A stretch of 7,700 nt of DNA from Micrococcaceae bacterium UBA6021. Its GTDB lineage: Bacteria; Actinomycetota; Actinomycetes; Actinomycetales; Micrococcaceae. The position numbers were made by a program, and so were the translations under genes. Positions 1 to 7,022 of this stretch are shown here, one piece after another. Below the pieces are notes generated by a model. It saw only the letters and a program-made list of their open reading frames with translations. It did not search any database and was not told where the DNA came from. The stretch lies in contig DIZT01000214.1 in assembly GCA_002427975.1 (NCBI GenBank), positions 2,090 to 9,789 on the forward strand, read 5' to 3'. The stretch's first letter is position 1; each line of letters begins with the position of its first letter.

Positions 1-78
1 CCCTCCCGGCCCATGGGAGAAACGTGGACCGCGCAAGAACTCCAACGCCTCTCCATCAACCCCACGGACAACGGCTAA
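1..78 (+). CDS. 3' end of an unidentified protein gene (partial)
   Basis: Frame 1 is open from the window edge to a TAA at 76-78 and encodes 25 residues ending in ELQRLSINPTDNG. The segment is hydrophilic and could be the C-terminal tail of a longer protein whose body lies to the left. An internal ATG at 13 could in principle start a very short peptide, but it has no ribosome binding site in view. No family can be recognised from so little sequence, and an accidental open stretch is possible. Confidence 0.35.
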   Translation, partial: PSRPMGETWTAQELQRLSINPTDNG

Positions 79-421
79 CGAACGCCTTACAAGCCTTGCT
101 GCAACTACCGTTACGGAGCATCTCGGTGACCAGGGCGGTTAACGGGAAGCGGGTGTGCGATGAGCAATTGCGGGGTCAGAGATAACCATGGGTCGATTAC
201 GCCGGCGGATCACGTAACGCGCACTCGGTCATGTAGCTAACTGACTCGTTCGCCATGAACGGGCATGAACGAACAAAAGGACAACGAGCCGAAGGCCCAT
301 CACTTCCCGAATCTCCTCCAAGTCATGCAGTCCCAGACGCGGCAAACCATGAATAGGTAAACAGCCACAGCACTGAACCGCTCAAGGAAGGAGCCACCCA
401 GCCGCAACAGCGTCCACCAAC
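79..421. other. Stretch without a convincing gene
   Basis: No reading frame here looks coding. The only tidy small + strand ORF runs from ATG 265 to TAA 358-360 (31 codons, hydrophilic). It has no clear ribosome binding site and matches nothing I know, so I do not call it. Two copies of CATGAACG lie exactly 10 bp apart (254-261 and 264-271), flanked by GTTCG and CGAAC. This could be a weak operator-like arrangement or chance. Base composition is less GC-rich than the genes to the right. Confidence 0.4.
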
Positions 422-443
422 AAAAAAGGCCCCCGAAGGGGCC
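422..443 (-). terminator. Intrinsic terminator downstream of the tRNA 3' end
   Basis: On the minus strand GGCCCC, loop TTCG, GGGGCC is followed at once by TTTTTT (427-422). This is a 6-bp GC stem with a stable UUCG tetraloop and a U-run, the textbook form of a Rho-independent terminator. It lies about 60 nt downstream of the tRNA 3' end on the same strand, so it is probably the original terminator of that tRNA gene. No other minus-strand gene ends nearby. Confidence 0.75.
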
Positions 444-503
444 CACACGTGAACAAATTGTGCACACTCAGAGGCTTACAAGCCCCTGAACAGGGAAAAC
501 ACG

Positions 504-525
504 TGCCCGAGGTGGGACTCGAACC
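504..525 (-). repeat. Lone tRNA 3' end; probable attachment-site scar
   Basis: Read on the minus strand, this stretch holds GGTTCGAGTCCCACC (end of the T-stem, T-loop and 3' T-stem) followed by TCGGGCA, the acceptor strand and discriminator base. The bases that should form the 5' T-stem do not pair beyond the first two positions. No matching 5' acceptor strand (GCCCGAG) lies upstream on this strand, so this is not a whole tRNA. A conserved 3' end alone, followed by a terminator, is what tyrosine integrases leave when an element inserts at a tRNA gene and rebuilds the intact copy at its far end. By that logic the element would extend to the right of 525. The acceptor sequence fits actinobacterial tRNA-Leu, but that assignment is inferred. 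Confidence 0.6.
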
Positions 526-614
526 GGACTCCAGCCCTTGCAAACACTGGGACGTCCAAGAACATACGGAATCCGGCCCGATACGACCCCAGTTCGACGC
601 AGTCCGAGACCCAA

Positions 615-635
615 AGTGTGGACACTGTCCACACT
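615..635. promoter_or_regulatory. 21-bp perfect palindrome, possible operator
   Basis: AGTGTGGACA, a central C, then TGTCCACACT form two perfect 10-bp arms. Such a short centre makes a poor RNA hairpin but a good binding site for a dimeric repressor. The core GGACAnTGTCC recurs at 5362-5372, just downstream of the P450 pseudogene. No intact gene starts beside it, so the target is unknown. Chance is unlikely for 10-bp arms, but the function is inference. Confidence 0.4.
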
Positions 636-669
636 CCGAATGCGCCCCTCTGAGCACGTCGAACGCCAA

Positions 670-698
670 CCGCGCTCCCCATGAGGGAGCGCGGTTTT
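670..698 (+). terminator. Orphan intrinsic terminator
   Basis: CCGCGCTCCC (670-679), a 5-nt loop (680-684) and GGGAGCGCGG (685-694) form a perfect 10-bp GC-rich stem, followed by TTTT (695-698). The T-run exists only on the + strand side; the minus side reads TTGG after the stem. No credible + strand protein gene ends just before it. It may serve a lost gene (for example a deleted element gene), or end a short non-coding transcript arising between about 525 and 670. Confidence 0.65.
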
Positions 699-841
699 CC
701 TTGCGCTGGCAAGGGTGGGACTACGGACGGGTTCGCCTCGCCCTAGGTTATGGGTGACGCCGCCTGCAGGGATGGAACACGCACTCGCCGGGAGGCTCAC
801 CCAACAAAGAAGAACCTTTTGGCGGCGACATCTCCTTCACC

Positions 842-855
842 CACCTCATGAGGTG
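842..855. repeat. 14-bp perfect palindrome CACCTCATGAGGTG
   Basis: The sequence is its own reverse complement over 14 bases with no central gap. It lies about 145 bp beyond the 3' end of the Doc remnant. The 8-mer ACCTCATG within it also occurs immediately upstream of the antitoxin gene (7685-7692 on the + strand). It could be a decayed copy of the TA operator, but the match is short and chance is quite possible. Confidence 0.25.
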
Positions 856-998
856 CTCGGCAGACACGCTCATGACCAGGCCAAGGCGGCTTTACGGCCA
901 TGCGGATCCGCACCAGGACCGGTCGCTGCTGTAGCGAAGGCGCGCGGCATTCCGGTACGTGATCCCAGCATCATTAACTCGGCCACAGAATTGCGTGG

Positions 999-1105
999 TT
1001 ATCGTTTTATGAGGTACGAGGCAATCATCTCCGCACTGTCCTCCAACGAGACGTATCCGGCTGCTACTCCCACGATTAGATCGAACGCCTCATCAGTGCT
1101 GAAGC
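999..1105 (-). pseudogene. 3' fragment of a second Doc-family toxin gene
   Basis: The last 34 codons (from FSTDEAFDLIVGVAAG to a TAA at 999-1001) align without gaps to the C-terminus of the intact Doc toxin at 7112-7480 (FTTDEGFDLVVGVAAG), and both stop at the equivalent position. The Fic motif and the rest of the body are missing in this frame. Just upstream, another frame reads MILWLQAEG where the intact toxin reads LLLWINGYR. The W-to-F distance is 20 nt here against 21 nt in the intact gene, so a 1-nt deletion could explain the loss of frame. Alternatively an unrelated ORF was fused here by recombination. Either way the product cannot be active. It is a divergent paralogue of the intact toxin, not a recent copy. 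Confidence 0.7.
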
Positions 1106-1672
1106 TGCTCCTTCGGCCTGCAGCCACAGAATCATTCCATCGACTGTCACCACGTCCACAACTCCGCAGTCCATGATGCTGCCATTTATCGTGAGTTCGA
1201 CTGCCAAACCTTCCAGGCGAAGAACGCGAGCTCGGCCTCTCAAGCATCTCCGTTCCAGTCCGGAACCACACCGAGCGAGTAGTAGCGGCACTACCCATTG
1301 CAAGCGCCGTCCGGTGTCCTCAACGCACGCGCGATGTCCCAGTACCTTGTGCCGCTCCAGGACGAAGCACCAGTCTTGTCCGAAAAGTTGGGGCAAATCC
1401 CGAACGGCCGCCAGCCCACCGTAGCTAACCCACGGCGCTTTTGCTTACGCTAGATCGACCTTGGAAACCGACACGCTGAATCCGAGGTCTAGCAGCTGCT
1501 GCCCGTTCTGCATGAGGTTCAGTTTCCTGAAAAACGGCAGCCAGTCCGTCCCCGAACGTGGGAAGTTGGCTATTACAGTCCCTTCGAGCACCGATCCACG
1601 GTGATGCAGCCAGTTCGTCGATGTCGAAAACGTGCCGGGGTGAGGGCGCTTCTTCTGGGCAGGAGATCCGGT
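1076..1672 (-). pseudogene. Broken reading frame of unknown function
   Basis: One minus-strand frame is open from just after a TGA at 1673-1675 down to a TAA at 1076-1078, with a single interruption, a TAA at 1445-1447. The upstream half includes VIANFPRSGTDWLPFFRKLN and ends SVSKVDLA. The downstream half includes LPQLFGQDWCFVLERHK and then a beta-rich stretch, VLRLEGLAVELTING through DGMILWLQAEG, which overlaps the start of the Doc fragment. PRSGTDWL resembles the PRSGTTWL phosphosulfate-binding loop of sulfotransferases, but the rest of that fold is not visible. A GTG at 1591 could start a 48-residue peptide. A competing frame begins at ATG 1736 with AGAGGAAG before it and runs to 1425. I recognise no family in any frame. 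The best reading is one or more decayed genes. Confidence 0.25.
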
Positions 1673-1847
1673 TCAGGAAGCTGGATCTGAAACCCCTCCG
1701 TGCGGGTATGTTGAAGGGAACTCGCCGTCTGCGCATCGTGTCTTCCTCTCATTATGCGGTCAGGGGCGGGTGTAAGTGTCCAGACCACTGAAAGCCAGGC
1801 GGAGTATTGCGGCCCAACGAACGGGACACGTCAGGAGGGGTTTTCTC

Positions 1848-3317
1848 TTAGAAGGCGCGGAGGATGTCTTCGACGCGGGCTTTGGCGTCGCCGAAGAGCA
1901 TTTGGGAGTTGTCGCGGTAGAAGAGGGGGTTTTGGACGCCGGCGTAGCCGGCGGCCATGGAGCGTTTGAAGACGATGACGTTCTCGGCTTCCCAGACGCG
2001 GAGGACGGGCATCCCGGCGATGGGACTGCCGGGGTCTTCAGCAGCTGAGGGGTTGACGGTGTCGTTCGCGCCGATCACGAGCACCACCGAGGTGTCGCTG
2101 AGGTCGTCGTTGATTTCGTCCATTTCCAGGACGATGTCGTAGGGGACTTTGGCTTCGGCGAGGAGGACGTTCATGTGCCCGGGCAGGCGCCCTGCGACGG
2201 GGTGGATGCCGAACCTGACGTTCACGCCGCGTTCCCGGAGCTGGTGGGCGAGTTCAGCGACAGGATACTGCGCCTGGGCCACCGCCATGCCGTACCCGGG
2301 GGTGATGACCACGCTGGAGGCGTTGGTCAGCATATCCGCGGTTGCCTCGGCGGTGATTTCGCGGTGCTCGCCGTACTCTGCGTCGGCCGCGGCGGGAGCG
2401 GCGATCCCGAACCCGCCGGCGATCACGGAGATGAAGGACCGGTTCATGGCTTTGCACATGATGTAGGACAGGTAGGCGCCGGAGGAGCCGACCAGGGCAC
2501 CGGTGATGATGAGCAGGTCGTTGTTGAGCAGGAAACCCGCGGCTGCCGCGGCCCAGCCGGAGTAGCTGTTGAGCATGGAGACGACGACGGGCATGTCACC
2601 GCCGCCGATGGAGGCCACCAGATGCCAGCCCAGCCCGAGAGCGAGAACGGTCACGACGATGAGCAGCCAAAGGTGGGAATCGTTGACGTACCAGACCGTG
2701 AGCGCGACGAACGCGACCAGGGCGCCGAGATTGATGGCGTTCTTGCCCGGCAGCATCAGCGGTGAGGATTTCATCCGGGCCGAGAGTTTCAGGAACGCCA
2801 CGATGGAGCCGGTGAAGGTCACCGCTCCGATGAAGACGCCGATGAACACCTCGGCATGGTGGACATTCATCAGGTCCGCGGACAGGGCCGGGGCTTCGAG
2901 GTGCCCGTTCCATCCGACCAGGACCGCGGCGAGGCCAACGAAGCTGTGCAGCAGGGCAATCAGTTCGGGCATGCCGGTCATCTCGACCACTCGGGCACGC
3001 CAGAGCCCGATGGCGCCGCCGACCAGCACCGCGGCGATGAGCAGGACCAGGCCGGTCAGGCCCGCGCCGGTGCCCCAGGCGTCCTGGAGGGTCAGCCAGA
3101 TCGTCGCGGCCAGGGCGATGATCATGCCGGTAATGCCGTAGATGACCCCGGCGCGGGCTTTCTCGTGCTTGCTCAGCCCGGCGAGGCTGAGGATAAACAG
3201 CAGGGCCGCGACGATGTAGGCCGCCCCCGCAATGGATTCTGCGGTCAACGGACCGGAGACGGTGTCAGACACAGTAAGGCTCCTCATTAATGTTGCTGCT
3301 TCGACTACGGCGCTCAT
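1848..3317 (-). CDS. pntB: NAD(P) transhydrogenase, beta subunit
   Basis: Beta subunit of the proton-translocating transhydrogenase, which transfers hydride between NADH and NADP+ at the membrane using the proton gradient. The N-terminal two thirds (about residues 25-305) is the membrane domain dII with several hydrophobic helices. It holds [16 protein letters not shown] (His124, equivalent to the proton-channel His91 of the E. coli protein) and [20 protein letters not shown]. The C-terminal domain dIII binds NADP(H): [10 protein letters not shown] (341-350), [29 protein letters not shown] and [16 protein letters not shown]. All expected motifs are present. The ATG at 3317 overlaps the pntA stop as ATGA and has GAGAAGG 7 nt upstream, so coupling to pntA is likely. 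A second possible start, GTG at 3272, has GAGGAG 7 nt upstream and gives a 474-residue protein closer to the usual length of about 460. No clear terminator follows the stop. Confidence 0.97.
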   Translation of the reverse strand: MSAVVEAATLMRSLTVSDTVSGPLTAESIAGAAYIVAALLFILSLAGLSKHEKARAGVIYGITGMIIALAATIWLTLQDAWGTGAGLTGLVLLIAAVLVGGAIGLWRARVVEMTGMPELIALLHSFVGLAAVLVGWNGHLEAPALSADLMNVHHAEVFIGVFIGAVTFTGSIVAFLKLSARMKSSPLMLPGKNAINLGALVAFVALTVWYVNDSHLWLLIVVTVLALGLGWHLVASIGGGDMPVVVSMLNSYSGWAAAAAGFLLNNDLLIITGALVGSSGAYLSYIMCKAMNRSFISVIAGGFGIAAPAAADAEYGEHREITAEATADMLTNASSVVITPGYGMAVAQAQYPVAELAHQLRERGVNVRFGIHPVAGRLPGHMNVLLAEAKVPYDIVLEMDEINDDLSDTSVVLVIGANDTVNPSAAEDPGSPIAGMPVLRVWEAENVIVFKRSMAAGYAGVQNPLFYRDNSQMLFGDAKARVEDILRAF

Positions 3318-4879
3318 GAACGTGCCTTCTCACCGCGGGAGAACATCGCGAGCATGCGACGGGTGACGGCGAAGCCGCCGAAGATGTTAATGCTGGCCAG
3401 CAGGACAGCGACGGCGGCGAGGACCTGCATGACGATGTTGTCGGAGGTGACCTGCAGCAGCGCACCGACGACGATGATTCCTGAGATGGCGTTGGTGACG
3501 GACATCAGCGGGGTGTGCAGGGCATGGTGGACTTTCCCGATCACATAAAACCCGACCACGATGGAGAGCATCAGCACCGTGAAGTGCTGGGGCAGCGGCG
3601 CCGGGGCAACCGCGTTGATCCCGAAAAGAACCGCGATACCGACAGCGAAGAGCCCGGCCTTTCCGGCAGGGCTGTGCCCTGTCTTTTTCGCCGCCTTATC
3701 GGCCGAGCGCTCCCCGGCGCGTGTTGTGTCGGTCTGGGCCTGGGGTGCGGCGGAGACTTGAACCGGTGGCGGCGGCCAGGTCTTTTCACCGTCCCGCACC
3801 ACCGTCACGGAGCGCTGTACGACGTCGTCGAAGTCGATCCGGAGCTGGCCGTCTTTGTCTTTGGTGAGGAGTTTGAGCAGGTTCAGCATGTTCGTGCCGT
3901 ACAGCTGGGAGGCCTGGGCCGGCAACCGGGCCGGAAGATCCGTGTAGCCCAGGATGACCACACCGTTATCCGTGACTGTGCGTTCCCCTGCGACGGATCC
4001 TTCCACGTTGCCGCCCTGCCCGGCGGCCATGTCCACGATCACGCTGCCCGGCTTCATGCCGGCCACGTCCTCGGCCGTGAGCAGCTTCGGCGCCGGACGC
4101 CCGGGGATCAGGGCCGTGGTGATGATGATGTCGACATCGGCTGCCTGCTCCGAGTAAATCTCCGCCGCGCGCCGGTTGTAGGCCTCACTAGTGGCTTTGG
4201 CGTACCCGTCCGATGACTTCATGTCCTCCTCGACCTCAACCTTGAGGTAGGTTCCGCCGATGGACTTCACCTGGTCAGCCACCTCGGGCCGCGGATCCGT
4301 CGCGCGCACAATCGCACCGAGGCTGCTCGCCGCCCCGATCGCCGCCAACCCGGCCACACCGGCGCCGGCGACCAGGACCTTAGCCGGCGGGACCTTGCCC
4401 GCCGCGGTCACCTGACCGGTGAAAAACCGGCCGAACTCATGCGCGGCCTCAATCACGGCCCGGTACCCGGCAATGTTCGCCATCGAACTGAGCACATCCA
4501 TCGACTGCGCACGCGAAATCCGCGGCACCGCATCCAACGCCAAAGCCGTGATCGGCCGCGCCGCCAACGCCTCCACCAACTCGGGCCGCAGCCCCGGGCT
4601 CAACATTCCGATCAGCGTGGAACCCTCGGCCAGCCGGCCGATCTCATCCTCGGTGGGCGGATTGATCCGCAACACCACCTGACTGCCCCAGGCCTCATCG
4701 GCGCCCACAATCAAGGCACCCGCTTCGGCATAGGCCTCATCGCGGAAAGACGCGGACTCCCCCGCACCTTTCTCGACCACAACCTCGTAGCCCAATCCCA
4801 ATAACTGCTTGACGGTGACAGGCGTCGCTGCCACCCTCGTCTCGCGGCCTAATTCGGCCACGATCCCAATACGCGTCAT
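3314..4879 (-). CDS. pntA: NAD(P) transhydrogenase, alpha subunit (fused dI + membrane domain)
   Basis: Alpha subunit of the proton-pumping transhydrogenase, which binds NAD(H). At 521 residues it has the fused E. coli-type architecture, not the split PntAA/PntAB form. Residues 1-365 are domain dI: the N-terminal alanine-dehydrogenase-like part, the conserved loop [21 protein letters not shown] (120-140), and the Rossmann dinucleotide motif [13 protein letters not shown] (170-182) followed by ATDPRPEV. Residues 366-407 are a Pro/Ala/Lys-rich linker. Residues 408-507 hold four hydrophobic helices (about 408-427, 432-450, 459-477 and 484-505) that complete dII together with pntB. The ATG at 4879 has AGAGAG about 6 nt upstream and matches the family's start ([17 protein letters not shown]). 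It is the first gene of the pntAB operon, and the 514 bases before it hold no intact gene. Confidence 0.97.
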   Translation of the reverse strand: MTRIGIVAELGRETRVAATPVTVKQLLGLGYEVVVEKGAGESASFRDEAYAEAGALIVGADEAWGSQVVLRINPPTEDEIGRLAEGSTLIGMLSPGLRPELVEALAARPITALALDAVPRISRAQSMDVLSSMANIAGYRAVIEAAHEFGRFFTGQVTAAGKVPPAKVLVAGAGVAGLAAIGAASSLGAIVRATDPRPEVADQVKSIGGTYLKVEVEEDMKSSDGYAKATSEAYNRRAAEIYSEQAADVDIIITTALIPGRPAPKLLTAEDVAGMKPGSVIVDMAAGQGGNVEGSVAGERTVTDNGVVILGYTDLPARLPAQASQLYGTNMLNLLKLLTKDKDGQLRIDFDDVVQRSVTVVRDGEKTWPPPPVQVSAAPQAQTDTTRAGERSADKAAKKTGHSPAGKAGLFAVGIAVLFGINAVAPAPLPQHFTVLMLSIVVGFYVIGKVHHALHTPLMSVTNAISGIIVVGALLQVTSDNIVMQVLAAVAVLLASINIFGGFAVTRRMLAMFSRGEKARS

Positions 4880-5392
4880 TTGTTGCTCTCTTTCATCATG
4901 AATATCCCCGGGACGGGGAATCCGCCGCCCGGGCGTACCGACTTATGTTGCATCCCCAGGGAGCCTGCAGACGTTGGCCGTCGAGCATCTCGGGGTTACG
5001 GAGCCGCGGTCCCAGAGGTCCTGTCTCGCGGCCCTGCGATGTCTGGCGCTGACTTGAGTGCAGTAATTCTCAGCATCGAGACTCCGCGTACGGCGCTATG
5101 GAACGGGACATCACTCGAACCACAGCCAGGCCACACGCTGCCGGTACTGCCTCGCTGCAGTCCCGGCCGGTTGTCCCGATGCGGTAAATCTTTCCTTGCT
5201 CACTACTTTTCAGCACTTCCAAGAGGCCTTCCAGAGAAAACCATGGAAAGAAATTCATTTCTTCGCGTATTCTCAAGAACTCAGCATTTCGACGTCCAGA
5301 AAGGACTGTGGTCTAATCTGTTGACGCGCTATCCCTTATCGGTGCGCTAGAAGCTATCAAAGGACAGTGTCCTCAGGCCTTTGGCGACATTA
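4880..5392. other. Intergenic gap upstream of pntA, no clear gene
   Basis: This must hold the pntA promoter unless transcription reads through from the biotin remnants, but I cannot place -35 and -10 boxes with confidence. A minus-strand ORF (TTG 5276 or ATG 5258 to TGA 5070-5072) includes EEMNFFPWFSLEGLLEVLK. It lies partly in a less GC-rich patch, has only a weak ribosome binding site and matches no family I know, so it is at best a tentative small gene or remnant. The part at 5190-5360 is visibly more AT-rich than the rest of the window. Confidence 0.4.
5361..5373. promoter_or_regulatory. 13-bp palindrome with GGACAnTGTCC core
   Basis: AGGACA, a central G, then TGTCCT is a perfect 13-bp palindrome 20 bp past the stop of the P450 pseudogene. 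Its 11-bp core equals the core of the longer palindrome at 615-635. On the minus strand it could also form a small hairpin (AGGAC-ACT-GTCCT) followed by TTGATAGCTT, a weak terminator candidate for the bioD-P450 transcript. I cannot tell the two roles apart. Confidence 0.3.
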
Positions 5393-6633
5393 TCAGTGCT
5401 CACGTCTCGACGGCGGGGCTGCCGACGCTTGTCCTTGGAGTTGGATAACGGCCACCGTCCGGGGTGCCTGGAAAGAGAGGAACCTGATCCATTCAGGTTC
5501 GGGACCATGCAGTTGTATCCCGGGAAGGGCGGCGGCGGTCTCCTGGAGGATGACAGCCGCCTCGAGTTCTGCGAGCCTGGCACCGAGGCAGCGGTGGATG
5601 CCTGATCCAAACACCAAGCCCGGGGACGCAGAGGACCCCCGCAGATCCGCCTGCGGAGCCGTCTGTGGAGCCGAGGACTGGCGTTCATGCCCGGACGGTG
5701 AGGTGACTTGGTTACCGCTCAGTTCGAGGAGGATTTCAGACCCAGCCCTAATCCGCGCGCCCCCAAGGGTCGTGTCGTGCGCTGCCACGCGGCGCCAAGT
5801 CGGGACGGATGATTCGGTGGCCAGCACGTGTCTGACCACGGACTTGGAGCCTGCGTCCGACGCCGCATCCTCCCAGCCTCCAGCCGCGGACCCTTCAAGG
5901 AGACGGAACAGTGCGGTGCTGATCAATTGTGTTGTAGTTTCCTGTCCGGCGATCAGCAGGAAGTAGCCCAGGGAACATATTTCCGGTGTGGACAGGCCGT
6001 GCTCGGCCAGGGATTTGAACAGGTTGCGTCCGGGGGCCGACCTGCATTCGGCTACGAGTTTGCGCAGCCAGACGTAGAAATCGGCGGCGCTGTGGACGAG
6101 TTACAGTTGCCGGTCCGTATCTGGCCAGCCCCAGAACAGTTCCATGGAGTCGAGGCCCCACCGCTTGAGGGCCGCAAGATCCCGAACAGGAAGCCCGAGG
6201 AGTTCGAGCATGACCACTGCCGGGGGAAACGCCGCGACCGTCTGCACGAGATCCACGGAACCGGAGGAGTCGAGTTCGTCCGAGGCGTTCCGTGCCGCTT
6301 CCCTGGCCAGTTCCCGGATCCGCGGTTCCATGGCGGCGACGGTGGCCGGTGTGAAGAATCCTGCAACGACCTTGCGTATCCCGGCGTGGGTGCTTGTGTC
6401 GTTGCTGGCCAGCACGGGCGGCAGTGCAAAGCCCACGTGCTGCAGCACGCGCAGGCCGGCCCTTCCAAGGGGGTCACGGCGACCAGGGCATTCCCGGGGC
6501 TGAAGTCGGCGGGACGGTGCAGGACGTCCCGCACCGTATCCGGCTCCCGCACCACGAGGTACGGGCAGCGGGCGTGGCCGGAGCCTTCCAGCAGGGACTC
6601 GGCGGATCCAATCACCGATAGCAGCGGGTTCAT
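5393..6633 (-). pseudogene. Cytochrome P450 pseudogene (biotin-cluster, BioI-like by context)
   Basis: Full-length P450 with an ATG at 6633 overlapping the bioD stop as ATGA. The N-terminus (VIGSAESLLEG to NALVAVTPL) is in one frame. At the C5 run 6469-6473 the homology moves to another frame (GRAGLRVLQHVGFALPPVLASND), consistent with loss of one C. That frame carries on through an in-frame TAA (6101-6103, after PDTDRQL) into LVHSAADFYVWLRKLVAE. The I-helix motif LLIAGQETTTQL (about 5959-5924) and the heme loop FGSGIHRCLGARLAELE (5611-5561, Cys at 5588-5590) are intact. The K-helix that should read ExxR reads HVLA (about 5830-5819), and the NRDP/PERF region is poorly conserved. The length of 1241 nt is one short of a multiple of three. 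A P450 after bioD suggests a BioI-like enzyme cleaving fatty acyl chains to pimeloyl; this substrate is inferred. Confidence 0.85.
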
Positions 6634-7022
6634 GCGTGCAGGCCATTCAGCCAGGCAGTTGCTCCGGCATGGAAATCCGCAGGGGAAAGCTCCGAGGCTT
6701 GCTCCGGGAGGGCGCCGAGGAAGGGTACCCGCAGCGTTCCGAGCACCTGCCTGTTGCTGTGATGTACGAAGTCAGGGTTGCGTGGCCAGCTTCCGAGTAC
6801 GACGCCAATGACCTGCAGGTCCCGCGCTTGCAGCGCTTCGAGGGTCAGGGCGGTGTGGTTCAGGGTCCCGAGCGCCGGCCGGGTGACCAGCACAATTGCT
6901 GCCGCCAGGAGTGATCCGAGGTCCGCCAGCGTGCCGCCGTGGGAATCCAGCTCTACCAGGAGGCCGCCTGCACCCTCCACCAGGACGTGGTCGTGGGACG
7001 GCCTCCTACATCCGCGAGACAC
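6630..7022 (-). pseudogene. bioD: Truncated dethiobiotin synthetase (3' half only)
   Basis: BioD makes dethiobiotin from diaminopelargonic acid, CO2 and ATP in the cytosol. What remains starts near HDHVLVEGAGGLLVELD, the VLVEGAGG motif found about residue 110 in the E. coli enzyme. It continues through GGTLADLGSLLAAAIVLV, LGTLNHTALTLEALQ and VIGVVLGSWP to the natural C-terminus (FHAGATAWLNGLHA). The N-terminal half, including the ATP-binding P-loop GTDTGVGKT and the substrate residues, is missing, so it cannot be active. The frame is open upstream and a GTG at 7022 could start a 130-residue product, but codons before about 6993 do not look like BioD. The stop overlaps the P450 start by 4 nt. 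The break lies between here and the toxin stop at 7112. Confidence 0.85.

Noticed and set aside
504..590. A complete tRNA gene on the minus strand
   Set aside because: The 5' T-stem does not pair, there is no anticodon arm with a proper 7-nt loop in register, and no 5' acceptor strand complementary to CTCGGGC exists upstream.
468..800. Minus-strand 110-codon ORF across the tRNA 3' end and the terminator hairpin
   Set aside because: It reads straight through a tRNA fragment, a palindrome and a terminator stem. The residues WSPVRVPPRAR are the usual nonsense translation of a tRNA T-arm, and there is no family resemblance.
715..1176. Plus-strand 153-codon ORF
   Set aside because: It is Arg/Pro/Ser-rich, has no ribosome binding site, and overlaps the Doc remnant, whose homology is clear on the other strand.
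2175..2765. Plus-strand ORFs of up to 196 codons inside pntB and a 233-codon ORF inside pntA
   Set aside because: They are antisense shadows produced by high GC content. The minus-strand proteins match the transhydrogenase subunits from end to end.
5070..5276. Small minus-strand gene in the gap upstream of pntA
   Set aside because: It needs a TTG start or a poorly placed ATG, has a weak ribosome binding site and no recognisable family. I mention it only under the gap.
5313..5350. Plus-strand promoter with TTGACG near 5319
   Set aside because: No acceptable -10 box lies 16-18 bp downstream, and no plus-strand gene follows.
6052..6633. The P450 N-terminal frame continued as an independent 193-residue protein
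   Set aside because: After codon 56 it becomes Cys/Pro/Ser-rich without homology, while the P450 helices continue in the neighbouring frame. It is the out-of-frame tail after a frameshift.
5828..6811. Plus-strand 327-codon ORF
   Set aside because: It runs antisense to the P450 pseudogene and the end of bioD, where the minus-strand motifs (AGxET, VTPL/GRAG segments, BioD C-terminus) are unmistakable. Its length reflects GC bias.
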